NCBI RefSeq assembly: GCF_002775205.1
Contig: NC_036456.1
Location: forward strand, 26,695,850 to 26,759,849
Direction: 5' to 3'
Length of the DNA stretch: 64,000 bases
Source of the DNA: Xiphophorus maculatus
Taxonomy: Eukaryota; Chordata; Actinopteri; Cyprinodontiformes; Poeciliidae
The notes beneath the pieces are model-generated. The model did not search any database. It worked only from the letters and a program-made list of their open reading frames with translations, and had not been told where the DNA came from. A program made the translations under genes and the position numbers. Below, in pieces: positions 11,002-23,000 of this stretch (positions are counted from its first letter, which is position 1; each line of letters starts with the position of its first letter).

Positions 11002-12535
11002 ACTAATCTGTGGTTTGACTTTGGAAACCAGAGTCTTCCAGGTTTGGCAAAAATGCTGTTTTGCTTTGCTGCATCTCTCCATATCCAGCTTTAGTTCAGC
11101 CTTTAAATGCTTTGAGTTACGTTTAGATGAGTTTATTTTAGAAATACACCAGAGAAATCACACAATCAATGAAAGACAGTGTGCAATTTAGTTTTTAATA
11201 TTTCAGCGGTGAGAACCTTTGTTGGTGGTTTGATTTTGAGACCTGAGAACTCAAAAACTAATTTGTTTTGTAAAACATCTGGGAGTTTTGGTTGTAATCT
11301 TGAATTGAGAAGTTATTCTTTCTTACCTAATTAGAGTTGCCATTAAATTATTAGTCCATTTGTCCAGAGCATCAAGTTACCATGACATCCAGCTATTTAC
11401 GTGGGACAACAGAAATGTGACTTAAATTTATCTACGTCTCTGAATCACATAGATTCTATACATGGGAAATACTTGATATACTTTTGCATCCCTGATAAAT
11501 ATATATGAAGTAACAATCATAACAATAAAGTTTTATATTTTACAGCCAAATAATGAAATGTTTTCTAAGTGCTGTGAACAACTTTTTGTGTTTAAATGAT
11601 TGTTTTGCTAAAGATGTTTCCAAAGCTGTGCAGCATGTTGCTTTGTTCTTTGCTTTGCTTTAATAAAAGTTCATAATCATACATTCATTCCAAGTTCTGT
11701 TGTCATTCACATTTATTGTTTTTCATAAGCTCCATTCTGTGTCTTTGTTCTCCTTTCAAGTCACACTTGTTTTTTATGACAGAAAAGTCAAAAGCGATCA
11801 AAAGAAAGAAGCTAAAATTTGTAGCATAAACGTTATGGCAAATATTAAAATATGTGCTATAATGGTGGTAAAAAAGACTTCAGGGTTTCAAAATCTAAAA
11901 CAAACACAAACACATCCCGTTATAGCTCAAAAAACAAAACTACTCCTGTCTAAACCAAAACTGAAAGACTCAAAGACTACAATTACTAAACTCTCTTGCC
12001 GGCCACAAAACAAGGAAGAAATTAGTCAAAAGTAAATGGCACAGAACCTCTACCAGACTCCCCATCCAAGCATTGTACCATACAGAAGTTCAAATGCCAA
12101 AAATGAACCAAAAGTCAATTTACAACGACACTGAGTGCTCAGTTAAGAGTCAACAATGTCACCAAAGAAACAACGTGGGGGGGACAACGGGCCGCAGCAC
12201 TGGATGGCTGAAGCTTTTCTGCAGTCCACTGATGAGGGGGAAGTGACTCCAGGTGTGACATCAGGCCTGTGAATGAAAAGGAGCAAAGGCTGTCCTCCAG
12301 GATGAGGACCCCTAGAGGTCAGTGGACCCAACATAAAGGAATTACAGGGTAAACTATTGTTGCTGGCTCACAAATGTATTCAAGTCGAGGATAAACTTTG
12401 TGGAAGAGGGAACTGTTTGACCTCACAAAGGAATTGCTGCAACCCTGGGATCTGTAGCGGTTTCCTCCTATATGGGCGACACATTACATAAATAAGTCAT
12501 TTGATCCCAAACTCTATTGAGAGACAGGAATCTCA
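11002..12535. other. 3'UTR and intergenic sequence, no further gene
   Basis: The first 140 nt after the stop are almost identical to the sequence after the stop of copy 1 (from 2165). Candidate AATAAA signals lie near 11523 and 11662. The open frame at 11700-12035 is Lys-rich and resembles nothing I know. 12330-12450 repeats sequence from about 3115-3245. Confidence 0.5.
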
Positions 12536-12537
12536 AT

Positions 12538-13030
12538 TCATTAGCAGTGGCAGCTAGTAGTGGCACTTCTTGGCCACTAGGGGTGTCATGGCTGCTGCCA
12601 CTGCTTTGGGGAATTCTGATGTCAGTTTTTAGGAAACTTGTTAGTTATTTTATTGTTCTTAATTATTATTGTTTGAAATGATGATGTCATTGGTTATAAA
12701 ACCATGGAAGACCTGAAATATTTTGACTGTCAGCTGTGGCAGATTCAACATGAATGTTTATTTTGATCAAATCAGTTAAACAACAATAGATATTTACATA
12801 CAAACATACAGCTGCCACTAGTCACTGGAACGGCCACTTTCCGTCAAGTAAATTCAGTCAAAATATTACAGGTCCCACATGGTTAAATAACCTATAACAT
12901 CATCATTTCAAATGTAATTATTTACTAACAGGCAATATAATATAACCAACAAGTTTTTTGAAAACTGTGGCAGCTACTAGTGGCAGCTGCCGCAGACATT
13001 CCCCACAACAGCAGCAGTAACTTGTAGCAG
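12538..13030. mobile_element. Foldback element (MITE-like)
   Basis: The left arm (about 12590-12735) and right arm (about 12860-13005) are imperfect reverse complements: for example GAAATGATGATGTCAT on the left pairs with its counterpart near 12900, and AATATTTTGACTG closes both arms. The outer and inner parts repeat short GGCAGCTAGTAGTGGC and CAGCTGCCACTAG motifs. No open frame, so a non-autonomous element is inferred. It lies just before the duplicated NACHT fragment. Confidence 0.7.
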
Positions 13031-13175
13031 CTTGTGGCAGCTGGCAATACTTTTGGTATTTGCAGATTTTTTTTTTTTAATTCAGTGTCAAGGACAAATG
13101 CTTTTTAAGTGTGATGCATTAAAGCCAAGCACTAAATCACTCTTAAATTATAATTTTGTCTTTGTTATCTTTTAG

Positions 13176-13664
13176 AGTCATTCATCACATATCAACAAAC
13201 ACTAAAGTCTAACCTGAAGAAGAAGCTCCAGTTTGTGTTTGAAGGAATTGCTAAATCAGGAAATCAAACTTTCTAAATGAGATCTACATAGAGCTCTACA
13301 TCACAGAGGGAGACTCTGGAGATGTCAATAAGGAACATGAGGTCAGACAGATTGAAACAGTGACCTGGAAACCAGACAGACCAGAAACAACAATTAGACA
13401 CGAAGACATATTTAAACCCTTACCTGAAAGAGGTGAACCAATCAGAGCAGTGATGACAAAGGGAGTGGCTGGCATTGGGAAAACAGTCCTAACACAGAAG
13501 TTCACTCTGGACTGGGCAGAAGACCAAGCCAACCAGGACATTCAGTTCACGTTTCCATTCACATTCAGAGAGTTGAATCTGTTAAAAGACCAGCAGTTCA
13601 GCTTGGTGGAGCTTGTTCACCATTTTTTTAGTGAAACCAAAGGGATCTCCAGATTTGAAGAGTT
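13176..13664 (+). pseudogene. Truncated FISNA-NACHT exon fragment
   Basis: 13080-13664 is a close copy of 19038-19623 of the intact NLR gene, including the intron end and acceptor at 13175. One base is missing near 13271 (one C fewer in the run before TTTCT), shifting the frame early in the exon. The Walker A motif GVAGIGKT is still readable from 13360 onward, but homology stops abruptly after the RFEE-coding segment, before Walker B. No upstream or downstream NLR exons accompany it. This is a partial duplication and cannot encode a working receptor. Confidence 0.85.
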
Positions 13665-13809
13665 TGAAATATCAATAATAAATGAAGTTGGGGTTATTTC
13701 ACATACCTTATAAGATAAAGAAATTCACATTCACAATATAGTAGACTTCTTGCTAACCAGAGAAAAGCTCAGAGGTGAAGTGACGGCCTTTAACTTCTCT
13801 CTTCACTGT

Positions 13810-14254
13810 TGTGATGGAAAATTGTATGTGCCCCTCAACCCTCTTGTGCGTTAGATTGTGTCTGCATGATCTCATCATGAGATTGGTTAAGCTGCTTTCC
13901 TATAGGCCTCTACAGTGCCGTATAACAGCAGGAGCTTCTTGATCCTGGAGATTATCTAATTGTTACTTCCCCAATGTAGAACTTATCTGCCCTCTTTAGC
14001 ATCAGTGAACAACCTCATTTCTTTAACAATAGACAAATAGCCAGACCATCTGTGTTGGGCTCCACAGAATTGTTGGTACATAACAATCAGGGATTCACAC
14101 CTATTGTCCAATCAAGTCTCTCTTCTCTGACCAGAACCTATAAATGGAAGCCAGATCCTACGACTCTGTATTTCTGTTCTCAACTTGCAAAGTTTTAATA
14201 AACTTCTTATTTCTTCTCATCTAGTCTCTTGTTAAAGTAATTTCTTCCATTACA
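13810..14254 (+). mobile_element. Solo LTR of an endogenous retroelement
   Basis: The 445-bp unit starts TGTGATGGAA and ends TTCCATTACA, which form a 10-bp terminal inverted repeat with one mismatch. It has a TATAAA near 14140 and AATAAA near 14198 in the expected order. The flanks ACTGT (13805-13809) and ATTGT (14255-14259) look like a 5-bp target duplication with one change. No internal coding region or second LTR is present. Confidence 0.75.
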
Positions 14255-15130
14255 ATTGTGTCCTTGAAAACAGGAAGACAGCACCCACAGCACATAACTT
14301 TATTTACAGCAACAAACCTGCAGATGACTGTTAACACAAAAGAAATTGGGAATCCAGAAATGACTCCTCTACGAGTGACTCACAGGGTTTCTGCCTATTG
14401 ATTTTAAATAATCCACAAAGTTGTGCTTTATATCTAATGGTCTAAAATCTAAATAAATAAGCTTTAATGTTCTGACTTCACTATGCACAGTGCCACAAAA
14501 TGATAACATGGCTTAAAACTGAAGTAGGCAACATTTATAAAAATATGTTTTTAATATATTTGTTAACACTGTCACCATGTTGTGACAGTGTAATATATGA
14601 CAAAGATATTATGGAGAAACGATGAACCCCTCTGCCTTCTCCCTGTGGTTGTACTGCTATCTGCAAAAATACACAACTAGGTAAAAAAACAACCAATAAA
14701 TGGTTTTTCTGTAGCTTTAGGTTGTTTCTCTGCCGTTAGCACAGCTGCTGCAAACAGCTGAGTTTCTTTGCAGTTAATACTTGAAAGTTAAATGGATTTC
14801 CAAATGCAGCAGTGGAAATTAATTATTCATTTACCTCTGAATTGGTAAAATCAATGTATTACTTTTTCATTTATGTTTGATATGTACATTACAAAACAGC
14901 GTAAATTAAGACAATATCAACAGAGTACCAAAATAAACAGTAGACAAAACAGAAAAACAGGATAGCTCACTCAGATGTGATGTTTAACTGTGGTCAACAT
15001 CAGCTGTACCCAGAGCAATATCCAGGTTTGTAAAGGGGTTCAGGCAGAATTTGATGAGGGGCTTTCTTTCTATTCAGAACATTACCACCACTGAATTTAA
15101 GCATTTGTGTTCTAAGCAGAGGCTTTGCTT
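14255..15130. other. Intergenic, nothing recognised
   Basis: AT-rich sequence with only short unsupported open frames. A CACCATGTTGTGACAGTGT stretch near 14573-14591 forms a small palindrome. Confidence 0.4.
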
Positions 15131-15149
15131 GCTTATACCTTGGGCCATC

Positions 15150-15440
15150 TCTGTAGCTGCCTCACAAATTTCTCTAGAACAGGAGTTGGTTGTTGTGGTA
15201 CTAAAGAAAACTCTCTCATCAGTCATCAACGACTATAGACCTGTTGCCCTGACATCCCAAATCATGAAGGTCCTGGAGAGAGTCCTGTTGGCCCAACTGA
15301 GTTAGCAGACAATCACATATCAAGACCCCCTGCAAGTTGCATATGCTGTGGACTCTTCAACAAACCCACTGTCATCTGGATAAAGCAGCAGCAGCACAGT
15401 GAGGATCATGTACTTTGATTTCTCCAGTGCATTTAACACC
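15150..15440 (+). mobile_element. Decayed LINE reverse-transcriptase fragment
   Basis: Reading frames give DYRPVALTS followed by a KVLERVLLAQL segment and, after a stop and frameshifts, a YFDFSSAFNT motif, which are typical of the fingers and palm of fish non-LTR reverse transcriptases. Several stops and frame changes make it dead. Confidence 0.75.
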
Positions 15441-15621
15441 TGTTGAGCCGTGGCGTTAAACGGACTGGACCTGCACTATCGTTTTGCAGGTTCTGGTCCA
15501 CTTAGAAACAATAAACGGTACTAAATAAAACTCCTCCCTAAAAGGGAGGAGGGAGGAGTAAACTGTCACCACCTCAGCACTGCTCCCTACTTCCTAAGTG
15601 TTTAGATTTCACTTCTTCACA

Positions 15622-15654
15622 TTTCATTTTCTTGTGGTGCAGGAACATCTAAAG
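15622..15654 (+). promoter_or_regulatory. ISRE-like element and probable 5'UTR exon end of the NLR gene
   Basis: TTTCATTTTC at 15622-15631 matches the reverse form of the interferon-stimulated response element core (TTTC-N2-TTTC), and a second partial TTTCACTTC lies just upstream at about 15607. About 25 bp later is a donor (AAAG then GTAAGA at 15655). A fitting acceptor (TTTTAG, 17011-17014) opens the exon holding the NLR start codon. The link to the NLR gene is inferred from position and splice phase-free UTR logic only. Confidence 0.4.
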
Positions 15655-16435
15655 GTAAGACAAAAGCCTATTTTATGAGCTTACCTCGTCTTTTACAGGT
15701 TTATTTTTGTAATTAACTTTATTCAAGTTATTTACACTCAGTATAAACCAAGCAGGGAATTAAAGTCAGTTTGGATTTTGTATTGGCTGCTTTATGCAGA
15801 ACAAAAACAATTGTTTTATTTATTGACACTAAAGTAAATTAATATTTTTGAAGAGTAGTTTGATATTGGATTATTCATGGAGGTATTTCCTTTAAAATTC
15901 TCAAACTTACTTTGAGCTTCAATTTCTTTTGAAGCTACTTTGATGGACATTTCTAGTGGAAATGAGATCACAGTGCCAGTCAATTCTTTTAGATGTAATA
16001 ATAATGACTATTTAATTTCCCTTTGGGGTCAATAAAGTTTTTTTGAAGTGAAAATCTACAATTACAAAACTTCTAAAAATCTTTTCTCTCTGACTTCAGC
16101 TTCAGTTACAAAGCACAAATATTTTTGCATCAAAAGTACCTCCATACAAAACTCTTTGTCATTAATGACCTACAACAAACAGGTCAGACATCTTCTATAA
16201 TCCATCGTTATTGTTTGAATGTTTACATCACACATCGTTGTTGAATGAAGGCACAAACTGATGCGTCCATGAAAAAATGAAAGCAAATGTTAAGAGAATG
16301 GTTAAAGACTTTATTCATTATTTCCTTGCACAATTTTCCAAAGGCATTTTTCTAACTTATTTGTTGTTGGTTGTGTTGTACAACTACCGATATAGAAACT
16401 GTAAGGATCTGTATTTTTCTGTGTGTTTATTTTGA

Positions 16436-16740
16436 GTTCCTGTGTCTTCCAAGTCTCCGTCTTGTCCTGTCTTCCCCTTGATTGTTCCCAGGTGTGTCTC
16501 ATTCCCTGATTACCTCCTGTGTATTTAATGTCACCCGTGTCTCTGTGTCTTTGTTGGGTCTGAGTTGTATGTGTTCTTCAGTCGCTACCTACGTTGAGCC
16601 CTGGTCTTCTGCTCAGCAGTGCTGCCTGGCTTTTTGGACTGTTTTTTAGGATTTAGTTCCTCATTAAATCACATTTATTCATCTCATCCTGGGTCTACTG
16701 CCTGCTGCCTCACTACCTCATGCCACAGTTCATGACAGAA
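16436..16740 (+). repeat. Possible retroelement or LTR fragment
   Basis: A pyrimidine-rich stretch with a CCAGGTGTGTCTCATTCCCTGATT motif-like composition, a GTATTTAA box near 16520 and a later CATTAAATCA tail resembles LTR-type repeats that I associate with fish genomes. I could not define ends or a target duplication. It lies in the probable 5'UTR intron of the NLR gene. Confidence 0.3.
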
Positions 16741-16914
16741 ACACTTTTTAAAAAAATTGTACATTGGTACCAGAAGTGGTGACTAGTTACATAACATTTT
16801 GGGCAAATATAGTTTTACACCACTTTTTATTTTCACTTAAGTAACATTATAAAGTAATTTGGCTACTCTTGAGGAAATTTTATGACAACTTAATTTCATT
16901 GAATGAAGAATGGA

Positions 16915-16968
16915 CTGAACTGTGTTAAATGCACTGGAGAAATCAAAAGAACATGATCCTCACAGTGC
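16915..16968 (-). repeat. Inverted scrap of the LINE at 15.4 kb
   Basis: On the minus strand this reads GAGGATCATGTTCTTTTGATTTCTCC-like sequence ending in the GTGCATTTAACAC stretch that also occurs at 15397-15440 on the plus strand. It corresponds to the FDFSSAFNT-coding part of the reverse transcriptase. The two pieces are inverted relative to each other. Confidence 0.65.
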
Positions 16969-17057
16969 TGCCTGCTTTGTCCAGCTGACCAATCTGTGTT
17001 TTTCTGTGTTTTAGGTGGAATGTGCGGCTAAGTTGATGTTGACGTGAATTTGAAAAC

Positions 17058-20000
17058 ATGGAGGCATCTAATGACAAAGAAGAGGAAGTTCTTTGCTCTG
17101 AAACAACTTTATGCAAGGGCAAGAGGTGAGAATTCATATCTCTTCATGTCTGTGAGAAGTCACAGACATTACATGCATTATTTTGTCCATATGGAAAATG
17201 GTGTGTATGGTCACTATTATTTTTACCTCAGGAAGATTAAAATTAAAATTATAGATATCATTCTTAATTATATTAATTAACTCAAGAAGTTTGTTTCTGA
17301 CAGGAAATGTGATGGGTGTCTGACTGGCATTTACATTCTCATTCACAGGAAACAACAGAAAGAAGAACCCAGACCAACCTGTCTGTCCTTTAAGAGCAGC
17401 CACTCAAAAGATGCCTTTATTCGTTTTAATCTTGACCAACCTTCAGATGCAAAAAGGTGAACTTCATGTAAATTGTCTCATGTTCTTTCAAAATTCTTGT
17501 TCTTAGTAGTGGAAAATTATATAATTGCATTTTATTATCAAACCAATGTCTTACAAATCCACCACCACAAAACCATCATGGAGTTAAAGGGATATGGAAG
17601 GTAAAACAAACGAAAAAGAAATGTTCTGTACCCAAAGGTTCCCCCCACAAAGTTCCATCATAGGGTTTTATGAAAAACATATATGTTGTAATAAATTAAT
17701 ACAAGTGTCATTCGTGCTCAATGTGAGCATCCATTTTAAATATTTCTATGTACTGACTGCACAACTGGCACACAGAAATATTTAAAAACAGCAGAAGTCC
17801 TGTCAGAAACATGTCAGATGAAAGTGTCTTGTTTAGACCCATGCTATCAGGCTCATTAGCTACTTATTATCCTTGGGAGTTTCCATGTTTGAAAGTACAG
17901 TTTTGTTTCCCTTATGTGACATGTTAAGAAATTAAATGTAAATACATCTGTTGACTAAACTTCTAAATACATTTAGCTACATGACAGTTGTCTTATGGAG
18001 GACTCATTAGCATATATAGGTGTTAGTGACTTCTACTCAGGTTGTCCTGGAATTTTTGAAAGAATTTTTGAATTCTCAGTGATTTCTCCTTAGACTTGAC
18101 CAGAACTCTGACGTTGGTCAACCTCCCCCTGAGCATCAAATGCAGCTGGGCTCCATATTTATGGTCTGTATACCACAGATACTACATTTTAATTTCTTTT
18201 TTTGGTTCTGTGATGCACTTTATAGATCACTTGATTGTCAGATTTTATCAGATGGGTTATTTATATCTTATTTTGTTTCAGGAACTGGAGAAAAAGATTG
18301 TGATGTTTGTGAAGGATGAGCTAAAGGAAATCCAAAAGGTCTTGTGTTCAGATTACCCCGAATGTTCTGAGGGTCTGGAAGAGGATGAGAGGGTGTCTGG
18401 AAATAAGGATGAAAAGCAGAGCAGCAGCAGCAGGAGCAGTAGAGAGGCATTTTTAAAGATCACTGTTGACTTCTTGAGAATGATGAATCTGGATGACCTT
18501 GCTGACCTTCTGCAGAGCAGTAAGAGAGTTATTTTTCTACATAATTAATAAATCTACCAACATTTTTAAAATGCTTGAAGAAAAGATAGTTAAACACTGA
18601 TTCTTTGAGAATACCTTTGGTAGTTGACACCAGTTTTAATTTAATTAAAGATTAATTATCTCACAAGTATTTATTTTGACATAGTGGACCTTATACAAGT
18701 TTCTAATATTTTCTAATCTCTTCTGTCAGGCAGTCTTCAAAATGTGAGGTGCTTGTCATGTATTTTCAGCTTGGTATCATAGAATAAACAGTTGGATATA
18801 AACACTGTTTCTGTTGAGCACTTTACTTTGGGAAACTACGGGTTAGGACAATTATTAACACTAGCAATTTAGATCAAAATAACCATCTTAGGGCACAACT
18901 TGATCATCAGGAAAATAACAGCCAAAAACTTCAGTAAAGTTTTTGCTTATAGATACCTGCCTGAAACATTTAAGTGCCAACAATGCACGGTAGGGAAGTT
19001 AATTATATTTTATGAATAATAAAATTATTTTTCTTGAACTCACTGTCGAGGACAAATGCTTTTTAAGTGTGATGCATTAAAGCCAAGCACTAAATCACTC
19101 TTACATTATCATTTTTTCTTTATCTTTTAGAGTCATTCATCACATGTCAACAAACACTAAAGTCTAACCTGAAGAAGAAGCTCCAGTTTGTGTTTGAAGG
19201 AATTGCTAAATCAGGAAATCAAACCTTTCTAAATCAGATTTACACAGAGCTCTACATCACAGAAGGAGACTCTGGAGATGTCAATAAGGAACATGAGGTC
19301 AGACAGATTGAATCAGTGTCCTGGAAACCAGACAGACCAGAAACAACAATTAGACATGAAGACATATTTAAACCCTCACCTGATAGAGATGAACCAATCA
19401 GAGCAGTGATGACAAAGGGCGTGGCTGGCATTGGGAAAACAGTCCTGACACAGAAGTTCACTCTGGACTGGGCAGAAGACCAAGCCAACCAGGACATCCA
19501 GTTCACATTTCCATTCACATTCAGAGAGTTGAATCTGTTAAAAGACCAGCAGTTCAGCTTAGTGGAGCTTGTTCACCATTTTTTTAGTGAAACCAAAGGA
19601 ATCTCCAGATTTGAAGAGTTAAAGGTTGTGTTCATCTTTGATGGTTTGGATGAGAGTCGACTTCCACTGGACTTCCACAACAATGAGATCTTGACAGATG
19701 TAAGAAAGTCCACCTCAGTAGATGTTCTTCTGACAAACCTCATCAGCGGGAACCTGCTTCCAAAAGCTCACCTCTGGATAACCACACGACCTGCAGCAGC
19801 CAGTCGATTCCCTCCTGAGTTTGTTGGCATGATGACAGAGATCAGAGGATTCACTGACCCACAGAAAGATGAGTACTTCATCAAAAGATTTAAATATAAG
19901 GAGGAGGCCAGAATGGTAATCTCCCATATAAAGAAATCAAGAACCCTCCACATCATGTGCCACATCCCAATCTTCTGCTGGATCACTGCTAAAGTTGTGG

Positions 20001-23000
20001 AAGACATGTTGAACAAAAATGATGGAGAAGAACTGCCAAAGACCCTGACTGAGATGTACATTCACTTTATGGTGGTGCAGAACAAACTGAAGGGCATCAA
20101 GTATGATGGAGGAGCTGAGACAGATTCACACTGGAGTCCTGAGAGCCGAAAGATGATCGAGTCTCTGGGAAAACTGGCTTATGATCAGTTGATGAAAAGA
20201 AACCTGATCTTCTATGAATCAGACCTGACAGAGTGTGGCATCGATATCAGAGCAGCATCAGTGTGCTCAGGAGTGTTCACACAGATCTTCAGAGAAGAGA
20301 GAGGGCTGTACCAGACCAAGTTGTTCTGCTTTGTCCACCTGAGTGTTCAGGAGTTTCTGGCTGCTCTTCATGTTCACCTGACCTTCATAAAATCTGGAGT
20401 CAATCTCCTGGTAAAAGGTGAAACAAAATCCAAGGAATTGGAAAAAAGAAGGCATGAATCTCTAGAGACAGACATTTATAAGAATGCTGTGGACATGGCC
20501 CTAGAGAGTCCAGATGGACACCTGGACTTGTTCCTCCGCTTTCTACTTGGTCTTTCACTTAATACCAATAGGCGTCACTTAGGAGGTCTTGTAAAACAGA
20601 CAGAAGAAAGCTTGAGGGCTAATAAAGACACAGCCCAGTACATCAGAGAGAAGATAAATAATCATCTGTGTGATGAGAAAAGCATCAATCTGCTCCACTG
20701 CCTGAATGAACTAAATGATCAGTCTCTGGTGGAGGAAATCCAACAATCTTTAAATACAGGAAGTCTTTCAGCACACCAGCTGTCTCCTGCTCAGTGGTCA
20801 GCTCTGCACTTCATCCTACTTTCATCAGAAAAAGGTCTGGAGACATTTGACATGAAGAAATACTCTGCTTCAGAGAATGCTTTACTGGGGCTGCTGCCAA
20901 TGGTCAAAATCATTAGCAAAGTTATGTAAGTAAAGATGTAGAAGAATTCATAAAAATATGTAACAAATAAAACAATCAGATAATTACTTGGTATTACTTC
21001 TGTCCTTTCAGACTGAGTGGGTGTAACCTCTCAGAGAGAAGCTGTGAAGCTCTGTCCTCATTGCTCAGCTCAACATCCTCTAGTCTCAGAGATCTGGACC
21101 TGAGTAACAATGACCTGACAGATTCAGGAGTGAAGCTGCTGTGCAATGGACTGATGAGTCCCAACTGTGAACTCAAAATTCTGAGGTGAGATTCATTTAA
21201 ATTCTACTATTGCTATCATATTTACCAAATTTGTGAACATAGGAAAACCTGCTTCTAGTGGTGGGAATCGTTGACTAACTGTTGCTCTAGCTCTAATCCT
21301 AATTTGATAAATTGAATGATGCTAATACCCACCAAACAATGACACATGTGCTACAACAGCATGTCACTCAATAGAGTCAAAGTTTTCACTACTCGCCTAT
21401 CTCTATGGTTGCACTTCAAGATGTGCAACCATAGAGATGTCCAACCATACAGAGCACTTCCTTTTAACAGACCTTTCACTCATGGTTACACTTTTATAGT
21501 TGTGGATTATTGCTAACTCTGTTGCTGATTTTGTCCAACTTACCACAGCAAATCATGCAGGACATCAGTAGATTTTAGTGTTTAATGTAGAACTACACAG
21601 ATGGATTTTGAGTACAGAAGAAATATTTGGTGCACCACATCATAAGTGGAGAACTTGAAGAGAGAAATTGGAACTGCTCCTTAAACAGTCTTCACCCTTT
21701 TCTAAATAAGAGCACGAATATAATGTCTAACTTCCTGAAAAACTCTTCAGTCACCAAAACTTCAATACAGATGTTGAACTTTATTTATGTGAAATTTAAA
21801 AAGTCAGCTAAATAATCTAACCCTTTAGAAGAACAACGAAATTAATTTCAGTACAGCCGATCCAAAGAATAACAAGAAACAAACCAACAACCTACTTTAT
21901 GATGGAAGAGGCTGCAGCCATCAAGGGAGATGGCCTTTTGTTAGGTGAGAAAAAATAATAACATGAATGTAGATGAGGGGAAAAACATATTGGACACAGA
22001 GAGGGGTTACATAAAGTACATCTGCATGTGAAAAGCAACATATTGACTCCATAAAAACACGAAGCATGTGGAATGGGACACAATAAATTGGCGAGTCCCA
22101 GCGCAGGCCATTCAGTTGATGATGTAGCCACCTGGTGCAGTTCAGACAACCACAATTGTTTTGGGTCAGGCCAACTCTGTTAATTTTTTCTGCCTTAAAG
22201 TCTCACTTGTTTAGACATTGTCTTTGTCTGTCTATGTCTAATTTCAATGGTGACTCCAAACAGGCAAAGTTGTGGTAAACATCTTCCACTGACAATATGG
22301 ACAGACACACAGTCTTCTGCAGACTGCTGCTTAACAGACATGCTCTATTTTTCTTAGCATGTCATCTAATTATTCCTGCTAAAAACAAGTTATAAAATGT
22401 GCTTCACATTGAGATTATAGGTGAGTGTTCCAACAATGTTGTGTGTTTGTGTCTGCAGGCTTTCCGGCTGCCTGATCACAGACGAAGGATGTGCTGCTCT
22501 GGCCTCAGCTCTGACTATGAACCCGTCTCACCTGAAGGAGCTGGACCTGAGTTTCAATTATCCTAGAGAGGCAGGAATGGAGAGTCTAGCAGCTATAATG
22601 AAGAATCCAAGCTTCAGGCTGGAGTCTCTCAAGTAAGGAAATATTTTCTGCAGCCACACAGTGATACTCAGGATAATGTATTCAGGATTATTGAGGAATA
22701 AAAATCCTCGGGGAGGGGGGAGGAGATCTGGATAAATCAATGTGAATATAAGTGTAGGTAGGTAAACCCAGATCTTTCAACCAGCCTCAGACCAAGAAAT
22801 GCTGGTTTATATCATTAAGGACTTATGCTGCATCAAGGGAAATCAAGCTGAGATAGAGAAATAATTAATTGCTCATACAAATGCAAACAATGTTGAACAG
22901 TGGTAATTTTAAGTTCTTGTCCCTTCAACTTCAACAAACACAGCATGGTGCATAATCGCAAAGTGGAAAGATATGTTTTTATTTATCAATCATAACTGAT

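Larger units (their letters stand above)
7943..11720 (+). repeat. RNase-like duplicated block, copy 2 (complete)
   Basis: This matches copy 1 (1-135, 1009-1055 and 1068-2870). It is the version with promoter, 5'UTR exon and both coding exons, so it is taken as the more ancestral structure. The end of the block (12330-12450) also resembles 3115-3245. Confidence 0.85.

Noticed and set aside
11700-12035. 111-residue Lys/Thr-rich open frame
   Set aside because: Low complexity, no splice or promoter context and not conserved in the other RNase block.
13360-13713. A short functional NACHT protein starting at 13360
   Set aside because: The exon is a truncated copy with an upstream frameshift, lacks Walker B and ends in unrelated sequence.
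15051-15305. 84-residue open frame as a gene
   Set aside because: Its C-terminal half is LINE reverse transcriptase; the element is decayed.
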